Shown here: one piece after another, positions 53,023 through 62,913 of the stretch
Numbering within the stretch: position 1 is the first letter of the stretch
Layout of the letters: the number at the start of each line of letters is the position of its first letter
NCBI GenBank assembly: GCA_963921935.1
Contig: OY998177.1
Span: 103,283,015 to 103,347,014 of the forward strand
DNA: 64,000 bases
Reading direction: 5' to 3'
From: Galeruca laticollis
Taxonomy: Eukaryota; Arthropoda; Insecta; Coleoptera; Chrysomelidae
Program-made: the position numbers and the translations under genes
Notes under the pieces: generated by a model
Told to the model about the DNA's origin: nothing
The model's database searches: none
Seen by the model: the letters and a program-made list of their open reading frames with translations, nothing else

Positions 53023-54125
53023 TTTTTCCTGCAACTAAAGAGACTTTGTAAATATGGCAAAATCAGTGGAAGCGTCCGCAAGTGAGCTTAGAATGTGACT
53101 CAATGTTTGGGGCAAGAAAAGATCTAAACAAACATATCTATTTTATTTGTTAATCTGAGGGACGAGCATATAAAAAATATTTGGTTGGAACGAATCAATA
53201 ATCCCAGTTTTGTGATGATCCCGAAAAGACAGTAGTGTTAAAAGGACATTAGCATAGAAATAAGATTTAAATTGGGTTAATAATAATTACAATATTTAGC
53301 GAGCGTTGATCTAGGAAGGTCAATGTTAGATATGCGTGGAAGCACGTTCTAGTTAAAAATGTAAATAGCACGATCAACTAATAGACGAAGGTCAGGCACG
53401 CAGGACATTGTCCAAAACGCTTCCTATAAATTAGATGTGTAACGAACCAAGAATTCAATTGTTATAATTAGTCTGAATAAGTTAAATGGTATATGATATT
53501 ATATTTGTGTATTTTAAATATATTAAAAGCCCGGTGATTTTGTATAAGTGATGTTTATTCAACTCCCGAAGAACGGTTACTGGTTAAGTGTTTTCCTCAA
53601 GATAATATACCTTTATGGTAAACGTAATGTATACGAGGAGCACTTACTGAGTAACCACCACAGTTTATTTAACTAGCCAAGAAGCATTTTAAGGGGGAAA
53701 GTAGTTTGTGGTAATCATTTTTTGGATGTATGTAAGGAAAGAGGAAAACTAGAAAAATTTGCACTTCCTGTTTTAAATTTATGAAGTAGGCATTTTATTG
53801 TAATACTATCAGATTTAAATTACTATGTACAATATTTTTGTAGATTTCATTCCTGGGGATAATTTAGAAGAAAGTTGCGTTTCCTTTCCACTTAAATCAC
53901 AAAATGTGCTTGCAACTCCTTCAAAAATAAAAAGTATGACATCAATTATAAAAGCTGTTAGATATGTATGAAATACGATTTTTTGTAGAATTATACTCTA
54001 AACTAAATTTGAACTTAAGTTTGTAAATTTTCCGCCATATCACACAATTTGAATTTACCGCCATTCAAAAGCTAGAATCGACGACAGAACCCTTCTTTTA
54101 GTTTTTGGTGACAAATAAACATGGC
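53023..54125. other. No recognised gene; short exon-like frame near 53845-53965
   Basis: After TATTTTTGTAG the frame FIPGDNLEESCVSFPLKSQN, VLATPSKIKSMTSIIKAV is open for about 40 codons. No family recognised. The rest is AT-rich. Confidence 0.25.
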
Positions 54126-54129
54126 AGCA

Positions 54130-54351
54130 CATCTGCCGAGGCATTTTTTGTCAGTGAGTTGCCCGTCTTTTGTTTTATTTTGGTTCTATTCACACTATTC
54201 ACAATAATTATTAATTACAACGGTTTTCCATCACTTATCTCTCGTCGCTGACCTCGTCCTCCCAGCTTGTCACTCGTGCCCCGGGCTGTCTCTTGTCAAC
54301 CAGGTTGCCAGTTCTCAACTCATCACTTCCTAAAGGTTTAATCACATTACA
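54130..54351 (-). repeat. Probable 3' LTR of the Gypsy element, with polypurine tract
   Basis: On the minus strand AAAAGAAGGAAGG (54364-54352) is followed at once by TGTAATGTGATTAAACC, the expected PPT + TG start of an LTR. AAAATAAAAC (polyadenylation type) lies about 170 bp further. The end of the LTR is uncertain (about 54130-54160) because no second LTR is available. Confidence 0.5.
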
Positions 54352-54479
54352 CCTTCCTTCTTTTATTAAAAAGCGCTGTTTACAAGTTTAATATAAGCAA
54401 AATAACTGAAAACAATTAAACCCTTAATTAAAATGATTATCCAAATGCTTAGAAGGATGCAAATTACACCTAGGTCTAT

Positions 54480-54972
54480 TGTTAGATTTATTTACAAAAG
54501 TAGCGGCATACCAATATTAGAGACCTTAATGAGAAACTTGCGATTGCGATCTATAACACTACCGTTATCTAATTTCAAAATATAAGCTCTTGGTTTATTC
54601 AACTTTTGAATGACACTACCAGTTTGCCAGGCTTTTACTACTATTTCCTCTACCTTAAACTCTTTAAGAACTTTAGAGCCTCTATCATAGAAATTTTTTC
54701 TCTAAAACAACATTTCACTTGATTCCCCTCATTTTTAAACACATTAAATTTAGGAAGTAAGCTTTTAATTCCCTGTTAAGAAGTAAAAATACTGGAGATG
54801 GAGTATTATTGTCTATTGGGGTTGATCGATATTCTAACAGAAAAAGATACGGATCTTTACTATCATAGTCACACTTTTCATGAGATGTTTAAAATATTGA
54901 ATGGCACGCTCTACCATGTCATTTGAATGGCACTCTCCACCATACCTTTAGATTGAGTGATAGTTGGACTTA
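54480..54972 (-). pseudogene. Gypsy integrase C-terminal part
   Basis: Minus strand: HITLSPTITQSKGMVESAIQ (the 'Y.P.SNG..ER' segment with the catalytic Glu position), then in other frames CDYDSKDPYLFLLEYRSTPI, FYDRGSKVLKEFKVEEIVVK and AWQTGSVIQKLNKPRAYILK, DRNRKFL, matching the integrase C-terminal domain of Gypsy elements. Several frameshifts. Confidence 0.75.
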
Positions 54973-55058
54973 AAGTGATGTTAGTGTTTTAAATGAAACT
55001 GTTTCTAGCTAATTCCACAATATAATGAAAAATGTTGAAAATTCTAAAAAATTGACAA

Positions 55059-55139
55059 TGTCCAGTATGTAATGATGTCTATTTGGGCCTGACCCTTAGA
55101 AATTTTGAAATCCGATACAGTGAACACGAACATACAGGT
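55059..55139 (+). other. Patch of PLE nuclease sequence inside a terminal repeat
   Basis: TGTCCAGTATGTAATGATGT... to ACATACAGG is the start of the GIY-YIG coding region, dropped into the hammerhead region between GACAA and TTTCGATAT. Junctions share two to four bases (AATGT, GTTT). Confidence 0.7.
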
Positions 55140-55466
55140 TTCGATATTAAATATCATTGTCAGAATGACAGAAATTACATTTCATTTGATGCCTACCTTA
55201 TGTTTAATAGTTATTTTTGGCTAGACCAAGAAGTGACCTACCTTGTGATTGACTTAATATATGTTAATTGAAAAAGGAAGAAGATATGATATTACAAATA
55301 ATAAAGCTTAGATATTTTTAGCCCTATGCGGATATCCTGGATATCATTTGTCCCAATTAAGATCAATATAACTGTGCAATACAATTCGGTGTTGAACTTT
55401 TGTACAGAACAGTTGTGCGCTCCGAAACGATTAAGTAGTTAAAAAGTAATTAGTGTATATTTCAAA

Positions 55467-56900
55467 GTGAACCAAAACAAATCAACAACAGTACCAAGTA
55501 CGAGTAGATGGCGTATACTCACAGCTGAACACCCAAGAAAACGGCATTCCACAAGGGTCAAATTTCAGCACGACATTATTTCTCATAGCAATAAATTCAA
55601 TTATAGCAAACTAGGGAAAAATATTACTACAATACTTAAAACCATCGAACAAACAATAGCTACAATAGAGGATTGGTCAAAAACAAGTGGACTGCGTTTC
55701 AACACGACAAAAACCAAAGATTTATGTTTCTCGAAAAGGACTCAACCACAACTTAAAAACTTGTACTTTTATGGACAGAAAATAGAATATGTGAGAGAAA
55801 TAAGTTTCCTAAGAATGATACTCGACCAAAAGCTGACATGGAAATCACACATTCTGACATTGAAGAAAAAATGCCAACCTGGAATTAATTTACTCAGATC
55901 ACTCGCATTCAAAAACTGGAGCGCAGACTACTCAAGTTTACTGCACATCTATGAATCATTGATCAGATCAAAACTTGACTACGGAGCGATTGTCTATAAC
56001 TCTGCCAACAAAAGCCTTCTTCAGTCAGTGGAAGTTATACAAAACACAGCTCTTCGCATCTGTTTGGGCGCCCATCGTACAAGTCCTATCCAAAGCTTAC
56101 ATTAGGAGACTGGAGAGTTACCGCTTTCTTACCGAAGAGAATATCTGAGCATCTCTTATGCTGTCTCTGTAATATCAAACAAAAGAAATCCAGTAGCCCA
56201 CAACGTCTTATCTGATCGTTTTAAAGCTAAATTTTTATCCAGCTCAACTACTCCTCCTTCCTATCACAGAGTCAAAACATATTTAAACAAAATAAATTCG
56301 CATTTCCCAAACATTTATGACGTCCCATCAATAAATTATCCTCCTCCATGGACAATAACACTCCCTATCCTAGACCTAAACCTCGCCTACCTTAATAAAT
56401 CAGAGACTCCAACAGCCAGAATAAAACAAGAATTCCTAAGAGCCTTAAATAAATACGGTAGCATTTATAAGGTATACACCGATGCTTCAAAAAACCAATA
56501 TGAAATTGGGGCCGCCTTCTACTCCGAGCACTCTTCGAAATCCTACATACTCCCACCCTTCACATCTATCCATTCAGCTGAATTATTCGCCATCTTAGAA
56601 AATCCAGAAAATCAAGCATAAAAATGTCCTTTTAATATCTGACTCTCAAAGTTCACTAACAGCACTTCGTCAACTGTACTCTAATCACCCTATAGCCATA
56701 CTGATCAAGAAAGAGCTACAGAATTGCAGAAATAGCAGCATACATATTAAATTCATGTGGGTCCCATCCATACTGGAATAGAAGGGAATGAGAGAGTAGA
56801 TCAAATAGCAAAAAATGCATTCACCAATCTACAATCAGAAAGGAACGATTTTACCGTACATACTGATTCGAAAGCGTTGTACAAGTAACAAAATATAGAG
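55467..56900 (+). pseudogene. I-type LINE ORF1 start fused to RT end and RNase H
   Basis: ATG 55467 opens MNQNKSTTVPSTSRWRILTA, probably ORF1. At about 55620 it passes in frame into the RT thumb region: IATIEDWSKTSGLRFNTTKT, ISFLRMILDQKLTWKSHI, ESLIRSKLDYGAIVYNSANK, IQNTALRICLGAHRTSPIQS. Stop 56103-56105. Other frames go on with PLSYRREYLSISYA and RNase H: VYTDASKNQYEIGAAFYSEH, SIHSAELFAILE and GIEGNERVDQIAKNA. A LINE with RNase H points to the I group. The first half of RT and the endonuclease are deleted. Confidence 0.75.
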
Positions 56901-56972
56901 ACTATAACCAAGCTACAATAAGGGAACTTCCATCATTTCAACTCGCTAATAACCCTACGTGATGGATGCGAT

Positions 56973-56976
<4 letters not shown>

Positions 56977-57040
<64 letters not shown>
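56977..57040. repeat. (TA)n tract at the LINE 3' end
   Basis: About 32 TA units between the LINE RNase H region and the PLE sequence. Confidence 0.95.
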
Positions 57041-57044
<4 letters not shown>

Positions 57045-57099
57045 AAAACTGTGCAATGATATAGAAAACCAGGAAAACTATATCTGCTGATCCTTACAA

Positions 57100-57400
57100 T
57101 TATCACTTAAGAAGACAGTTTAAAAGTGGAGAATTTCCTAGATTTATCTGTTCATTGACAACTTCATATTGTGGGTTTCTTAAGTGTCTTCTAATTCCCA
57201 ATTCTTAAAGGAAATCCAGTTCTTGTTTCTTATCAAAAGTACTTCTAGTTCTGTGTTAGGTGTCAATGAATGATTGGTGTTAAGTAGATGTCTGACGTAG
57301 TGGGATTTATCTGGTTGTTTTAATTTGTATGCTCGTAAGTGTTCACTGTATCGGATTTCAAAATTTCTAAGGGTCTGACCCAAATAGACAGCATTACATT
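57100..57400 (-). pseudogene. PLE-B GIY-YIG nuclease, minus
   Basis: Minus strand: NAVYLGQTLRNFEIRYSEHL, RAYKLKQPDKSHYVRHLLNT and NHSLTPNTELEVL. A deletion of about 12 bp near 57230 (in the HICEKKQ segment) shifts the frame. The domain is cut at its N terminus where it joins the terminal repeat at about 57402. Confidence 0.7.
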
Positions 57401-57575
57401 CTATACATTGTCAATTTTTTAGAATTTTCAACATATTTTCAATATATTGTGGAATTAGCTAGAGACAGTAAGTTTCATTTATAACACAAATATGAGTAGA
57501 TTCCATGAAGTAAGGGTGGAGATAGTTAATTTTATTGAAGTGATGTGTTTAATTTCCCAATCATTCACAAATTTT

Positions 57576-57727
57576 ACTTTTCCGCCAACCTATCTAATAT
57601 GCGAGAAAAGTATTGGTTTTCCCACAAAAAAGTTGGAAATTTGAAATATTTTTTTGAGTTATTTTTACGTTATCCATCAACAACAACACGAAAAAACGAT
57701 TTTTAGAAAAAAAATCCTGTGTGTATG

Positions 57728-57759
<32 letters not shown>

Positions 57760-58583
57760 GGCCACTTTTCCTTGCAAGTCTTGTTAGCACGATACAGCCT
57801 CCGGAGTACAATAAGTCACAAATTTTATGATGGAATATTGTTAAGGACATTTCACAGATGAACCCTATTGATTTTCAGCTCACCAGAGCCAGTACAACGG
57901 GTGCTATGGTACTTGAAGTACGACATTTTGTCGTTTTTCGAGAAATTTCAGTTTGTTAGCTCGATACAGCCTCCGGAGTTCAACAAGTCACCAATTTTAT
58001 GATTGAATATTATTCAGGGCATCTCACTGATGAACCCTATCGATTTTCAGCTCGCCAGAGCCAATACAACCGGTGCTACAGTACTTTAAGTACGATATTT
58101 TTGTCATTTTTGGAGAAGTTTCAGTTTGTTAGCACGATACAGCCTCCGGAGTATATACAAGTGATGAATTTTATGATTGGATATTATTCAGAGCGTCTTA
58201 AATATGAACCCTATTGATATTGAGCTCACTAAAGCCAGTACAACGGGTGCTGTGGTACTTGAAGTACCAAATTTTTGTCATTTTTGGAGAATTTTCAGTT
58301 TGTTAGCACGATACAACCTCCAGAGAGTATACGATTGATCAACTTTATGAATAAGTATTGTTCAAGGTGTCTCACAGATGTACCCTATTGATTTTCAGTT
58401 GACTAGAGCGAGTACAGCGGGTCCTATAAAACTAGATATACTAAATTTTTGGTTATTTTTGGAGAAATTTCGGTTTGTTAGCACGATACATCCCCGAAGT
58501 GTATACAAGTAACAATTTTATGATAGAATATTGTTCAGGGCCACAGATGCGGAAAAGTTAGTTTTAATCTTTAAAACCGTTTA
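57576..58583 (+). mobile_element. Tandem-repeat (helentron/HINE-like) element, copy 3
   Basis: Starts ACTTTTCCGCCAACCTATCT after TTTT, GTC microsatellite at 57728-57760, tandem units of ~173 bp with markers TTAGCACGATACAGCCTCC at about 57784, 57957 (variant), 58130, 58304, 58478, and ends ..TTTAAAACCGTTTA before TTTTT (58584-58588). It lies in the Gypsy integrase gene; the uninterrupted gene would have only one A/T-run (ETLK|FVNDW), which again defines the ends. Confidence 0.75.
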
Positions 58584-58804
58584 TTTTTAAAGTTTCTGAG
58601 TTAAAATTAGTACAATTATCTGACCTCAAGAGAGATGGTTTCCCATGAGTAGCAAATATCGATTTGAGGGCACTGATGACAAATTCGAATTTTACCACAG
58701 GGTTTCTTAACAACTCCCATTGGTTGGCGCCTATAAGTTGGTTCATCAATTTTTTTAATTATTCCTATATGTTCTAATCTGTCAAGTTCATTTTTCGGCA
58801 ACCG
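58584..58804 (-). pseudogene. Gypsy RT start fused to integrase core
   Basis: Minus strand: NELDRLEHIGIIKKIDEPTY..MGVVKKPCGKIRIC is the first part of Gypsy RT. At about 58680 it changes to ISALKSIFATHGKPSLLRSD and NCTNFNSETLK, the integrase core with the second catalytic Asp (RSDN). RT, RNase H and the integrase zinc finger between them are deleted. The segment is bounded by Crypton 2 and tandem-repeat copy 3. Confidence 0.75.
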
Positions 58805-60348
58805 TCCGGGATGTACCCACTTCCCGGACGCTTTTTCTTCGAGAAAGTAGCATTTGCCGGCCTAGTCCGGGAAGTACGTACTTCCCGGCCTAGGCCGGGA
58901 ATATGCAGTCGTTACCGTAGCAACGAAATAACGGCTGACAGTTCATATGAAATTAGTTGTTAGAAGTTTTCATTTTTTTTGAGCGCAACAAAATATGGAA
59001 AGCAGCGATAGTGACTTTGAAATGTGTCCTGGGAAATTTCCAATATAGCAGCTACTGCTACAGCACAATTATTGCCTGAAAAATCGAAATCCAGGTACAA
59101 AAACGTTTATGATTTGTTCACAAAATGGATGGATATGAAGCAATGCAAAACTATTACAGAGGATGTAATTTTGGCTTATGTGGCGCAAAAATCTGAAACT
59201 GTCAAATCCTCTACTCTGTGGAGCATATACTCTATGTTGAAAAGTACCATTTTAGTGAAGAAAAATGTATTCAGCCACTTTCCCAAAGGTTATCGCATTT
59301 CTCAAAAGGAAGAATGTTGGTTACAAAGCCAAGTCTTCAGCAGTGAGCAGATCAACAAATTCATTAGGGAAGCGGATAATGGAACATATCTAATGCTGAA
59401 GGTAATTTTAACAAAATATTACGATTGTAGGATATAATTTCCAGGCAGCAACAATTATTGGGTTAGCCGGTGTATGTAGACGAGAAGGACTAACAAAAAT
59501 GTCAATTGATCTAATAAACGACAAGGAGGACATGTTGCTTGTGAAAATACCGGATTCCAAAACACATATTGAGAGAACTTTTGTTGTAATTGGGCAAGAA
59601 AGCCTGCTGATGTATAGGCAATATTTATCTTTACGGCCATCCCATACTCCACATAACAGATTATTCGTGAATTACAAAAAAGGAAAATGTTCAACTCAGC
59701 CTGTTGGTATCCACAGTTTTGGGAGTCTCTGAATAAAAATCGCAGAATTTTTACATTTACCCAATTCTAAAAATTACACAGGCCATAGTATTCGTTGAAC
59801 TTCGGCAACGTTATTTGCTGATAATGGTGGAAACATCACAAATTTGAAGAGACACGGTGGCTGGAAGTCTACCAATGTGGCTGAAGGATATATAGATAAT
59901 TCACTTACAAACAAAATTAAAACTGCCAAGACCATTCAAAAATCATAAGAAGAAAACAATCAATGTAAAACGGAAACTTTGCCTTCTTGTTCTGGCTTCA
60001 ACAATTTCAATATACCAAGCATTTCAAACAAATTGAATCCCTTCAATATTAGCAATTGCTCGAATTTTAATATAAATATTAATATAAATAAGAATTAGAA
60101 TGTTTTTGTTAATATTTAGTATTTTCTGTTCTGTTCTCTCTAATTCAAATAAGAATTAAAATGTATAATAAAGAAATGTGACGTCTCAATTATTTGTTAT
60201 TCTACACGGTTGCCGAAAATATATTGTATGCAACACAACCGCAAACTGTTTTTTCGGACTCGCAGACTTCCAGGACTCGCCTCATCTTGTCTACTCGTCC
60301 GAAAAAATAGTACTTTCCGGCCTTGTTACGTAAATTTCTATTCAAAAA
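58796..60348 (+). mobile_element. Crypton element 2 (8-bp direct repeats)
   Basis: TCATTTTT occurs at 58788-58795 and 60349-60356. Excision with one copy restores the Gypsy frame (..IPHSIKN|ELDRLE..). The left end reads CGGCAACCGTCCGGGATG, and an inverted match CACGGTTGCCGAAAAT lies at about 60206-60221, followed by a 130-bp tail with a hairpin (TTTTTTCGGAC/GTCCGAAAAAA). A 22-bp perfect palindrome (CCGGGAAGTAC/GTACTTCCCGG) is at 58867-58888. Confidence 0.8.
58993..59948 (+). pseudogene. Crypton tyrosine recombinase with a 43-bp intron
   Basis: ATG 58993 (MESSDSDFEM) shifts after two extra bases near 59020 into MSWEISNIAATATAQLL, SRYKNVYDLFTKWMDMK, SSTLWSIYSMLKSTI. The frame runs to CTGAAG (59401), then GTAATT...TTCCAG (59402-59444, 43 bp) and continues in phase 0 with AATIIGLAGVCRREGLTKMS (first catalytic Arg), LSLRPSHTPHNRLFVNYKKG. 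Stops at 59730-59732 (TGA) and within the H-x-x-R box (GHSIR-stop-TSATLFADNG) precede NLKRHGGWKSTNVAEGYIDN (His, Trp, Tyr). End TAA 59946-59948. Dead, but all catalytic residues remain readable. Confidence 0.8.
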
Positions 60349-60356
60349 TCATTTTT

Positions 60357-61247
60357 AATAGAATGAGGAATTTTCCTAACGTGGTAATTTACAGGTACAG
60401 CATTTTCATTAATTAATATTTTGTATTTCACGTTTTTGATAACTCCTGTACCTTTTGAAACAGTCTTTAAATTTATTTAAAAACTAATATGTTCTCACTT
60501 CATTTAATCACTTAAATACATTTTATTTTATACACGCTGCTAATCCCAATATCGCTGAGCTGTTTTCACTGTCAACTACATAAAACTCAAGAACATATTT
60601 CTCAGTTTTATTTTTAATATTACAAAGTAACCTACATAGGCCTAAAAGTTTCATTTGGGAACCATTATAATTTACCAGTTTTATATTTTATTCTCCCAAT
60701 TTGAGATTAGGGATATTTTTAACCATTTATTTGGGATGATGTTAGCTTGTGCCCCAGTATCTAATTTAAAGGAAATAAATACCTGTTGATCGTTTATTTG
60801 CAACACTCCAACCCAGTCTTGTACATTTGATTCACTCGAATTAACAGTCCCGATAAACAAACAGTCTTCGTCGTTCTCCTCCTCCTCGTCCTTACCATTT
60901 GATTTAGATTCTTCCAATGTTTTAATTTGCTTAAATTTAGACATGTTTTGGAAATTATTCTTATTTTTGCATTTGAAACATATTTTGTGGTTCCTACCAC
61001 ACCGAGTACATTTAATTATATAATTTGTGATTTTATTTTGGGCAACATGTCTATCTTTCCCATATCTATAACTTGATACAGCTCTGTTCCCTCCGTTTGA
61101 GCTATTTGTAGGTGACATTCCTGTGTTTGCTTTTGAAACTCTTGCAACTACTTGGGTACACTCTGTATTGAGATCTGAAATATTTAAGTAATTGAGACAC
61201 ATCCTTCCATTATCTAATGGCATAAGAAAGGAATCGACATATAACAC
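60357..61247 (-). pseudogene. Gypsy gag zinc knuckle and protease
   Basis: Minus strand 61247-60681 reads DNGRMCLNYLNISDLNTECT..., then KCTRCGRNHKICFKCKNKN (zinc knuckle-like Cys/His), an acidic linker with DEDCLFIGTVN, and VFISFKLDTGAQANIIPNKW, the aspartic protease active site (DTGA). After the stop at 60681 the protease end is still readable in other frames (TEKYVLEFYVVDSENSSAIL, GLAACIKI), then INENAVPVNYHVRKIPHSIK leading into RT. Crypton 2 interrupts at 60356. Confidence 0.75.
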
Positions 61248-61250
61248 AAT

Positions 61251-62489
61251 TTCGTATTTATAAAAAAATTTATGGAAGCATGTTAATTAAACATTTTTCG
61301 AAAATTTAGCGGTGCTGACCAAAAAACTGTAAATTTTAGCAGAGAATGTATGGAAAAAATTATGGAGTACCATGTATTTTAATAAGAGGAATCTGTTTTC
61401 TAGTTCAGTTTTATTTATGAAAAATTTGTTATTGAAGAAATTAAAAAATATTTTGAGAGTTTTTTTCAAGTAAAGTCTGTTGGGTGAAAAGTCATGTGCT
61501 GGGTGCATCAATTGGTTTATATTTGTGATCATGTAGTTTTGTAATGTCCAGTAATACCAACCATCTTTAGGCGATCTAGATTGTGAGGGATATTTTTATT
61601 AATCAATCATTGATGAAATTTTGCTTTTCTTCATGCAGTATAATAATTAAAACATAAATCACTACAAATTGAATTTAAATATCAATCGTACATGTTCCTA
61701 AACTAATGGAATATTCATTAACTTATAAGATGAATGTCTGTAGAATACGGATATATTAACACAACTTCTGAATAACGTCCTTTAATTCAGTTAAAGGATA
61801 TAGATGATACTTGGGGTTTAAAATGAATCAATCTTTCAAATGATAAGATCATTTTGTGTTATATTGCGAACTGGTGGTGTGGAGGTAGAGAAATGACCAA
61901 ATTTAAATGCAATGGTTCCCCGAGTTTAAAGCGCGTTTAGATAAGCCATGGCCATCTATTTTTCCGATTCTTTTGTCGCTGCCTATTTATTGCGGAGATG
62001 GAGATCGGACTTTATCCTATCTTTTTTTTCAGTTACCGATCAGTTGACTTATCGATTTTCCAAGTTATTCTGTAGAATTTAAAGTGTAAGAAAAGTGAGG
62101 GCAACATCTTTTTGTGAGATTCTTTCAATTTTTCTCTTTTGGTTCTGAGAAAGATAATTTCGAAAGTACAATTTACAAGTTAAATATTTCAACGCTATAT
62201 GTTCGATATCCAACAAAGACACTCATAAGTCACACCACGTGCAAGATTTATGTATATACTAATTGCATCTGCTGCACGATTTCTATAGTGATCTACTGGA
62301 AGAAATGAAATATTGATCGATTTTCCGACAAATCTCATATTTCGTCTCAAACACCGCAAGAAGTTTGGATAAAATATTCATCGTATCACTTCTGGAGAGA
62401 ATTTCATGTATACATTGCGCGCGTAAAGTATAGATGAATGAAAATATCCTTGTAACCCCGTAAGATACAATAACAACATTTGGGTTATG
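61251..62489. other. No recognised gene (possible upstream Gypsy sequence)
   Basis: The Gypsy gag N-terminal part and 5' LTR would be expected here on the minus strand, but no motif or LTR match is visible. Frame 61532-61287 minus has no known domain. Confidence 0.4.
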
Positions 62490-62494
62490 TATAT

Positions 62495-62633
62495 TAATGA
62501 AATTAACTGTCTCGACCCTTACTTCGTGGAATCTGATCATATTAGTGTTTTAAAGTTACAGTTTCTAGATAATTCCACAATATATAAATATATTGTGGAA
62601 TTACCTAGAAACTGTAACTTTCATTAAAAACAC
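62495..62633. mobile_element. 139-bp PLE-B palindromic miniature
   Basis: TAATGAAATTAACTGTCTCG... on the left and ..AACTTTCATTAAAAACAC on the right. The two ~45-bp inner arms meet at CCACAATATATAAATATATTGTGG. No hammerhead remains. TATAT borders both ends (62490-62494, 62634-62638), a possible 5-bp TSD. Confidence 0.7.
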
Positions 62634-62793
62634 TATATGAGATTTTATATTTTCGACTTTGCCGAATGTACAGTTTTCGATATATATGAACAGTATGTGT
62701 TTTCATGACGATGTAGCGATCGGCAGCAAGAGTAATGTCAGAAGAAGGGCAAACAAAGGAATTTGGATTAAACACAATGTTTATATCTCTTTT

Positions 62794-62862
62794 ACTTTTC
62801 CTCCCAACCTATCTAATATGCGAGAAAAGTATTGGTTTAGCCACAAAAAAGTTGAAATTTTT
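62794..62862 (+). mobile_element. Tandem-repeat element end fragment
   Basis: ACTTTTCCTCCCAACCTATC, TAATATGCGAGAAAAGTATT and GGTTTAGCCAC match the first 70 bp of copies 2 and 3, again after a TTTT. The rest is missing. Confidence 0.7.
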
Positions 62863-62913
62863 ATGATAGTAATCTTTTTAATGGAATTTTTGATTACCTG
62901 TGGTATTTTGTAG

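Larger units (their letters stand above)
55381..57044 (+). mobile_element. I-type LINE with internal deletion and (TA)n tail
   Basis: Inserted in the PLE block ATAACTGTGCAAT, which is present at 55368-55380 and again (with two extra A) at about 57043-57057. It has a 5' UTR, the start of ORF1, then the end of RT and RNase H, and a 64-bp TA tract (about 56977-57040) at its 3' end. Clearly an internal deletion derivative. Confidence 0.75.
54982..57537. mobile_element. PLE-B complex with 9-bp TSD inside Gypsy integrase
   Basis: AAGTGATGT is at 54973-54981 and 57538-57546. Left part: truncated terminal repeat (54982-55380) carrying an 80-bp nuclease-derived patch (55059-55139). Right part: minus-strand nuclease (57400-57100) and a full terminal repeat (57410-57537). 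An I-type LINE (55381 to about 57044) sits in between at the block ATAACTGTGCAAT. Excision with one TSD restores integrase codons (..DWEIKHITLSP..). Confidence 0.85.
54130..61250 (-). mobile_element. Gypsy (Ty3-type) LTR retrotransposon fossil with three later insertions
   Basis: Minus-strand order: gag Cys knuckle and protease (61247-60357), [Crypton 2: 58796-60348], RT start fused to integrase core (58804-58584), [tandem-repeat copy 3: 57576-58583], 29 bp of integrase (57547-57575), [PLE complex: 54982-57537 plus TSD], integrase C-terminus (54972-54480), purine tract and 3' LTR (54351 downward). Removing each insertion with one target copy gives a continuous integrase reading. Most of RT and RNase H was lost earlier in an internal deletion at about 58680. 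No 5' LTR was found to the right. Confidence 0.8.

Noticed and set aside
55083..55271. 62-codon frame starting with a nuclease-like segment
   Set aside because: It is a chimera of the 80-bp nuclease patch and non-coding terminal repeat, not a gene.
57999..58217. Frames inside the ~173-bp tandem repeats (57999-58217, 63707-63916 and similar)
   Set aside because: They repeat with the tandem unit and have no protein motif.
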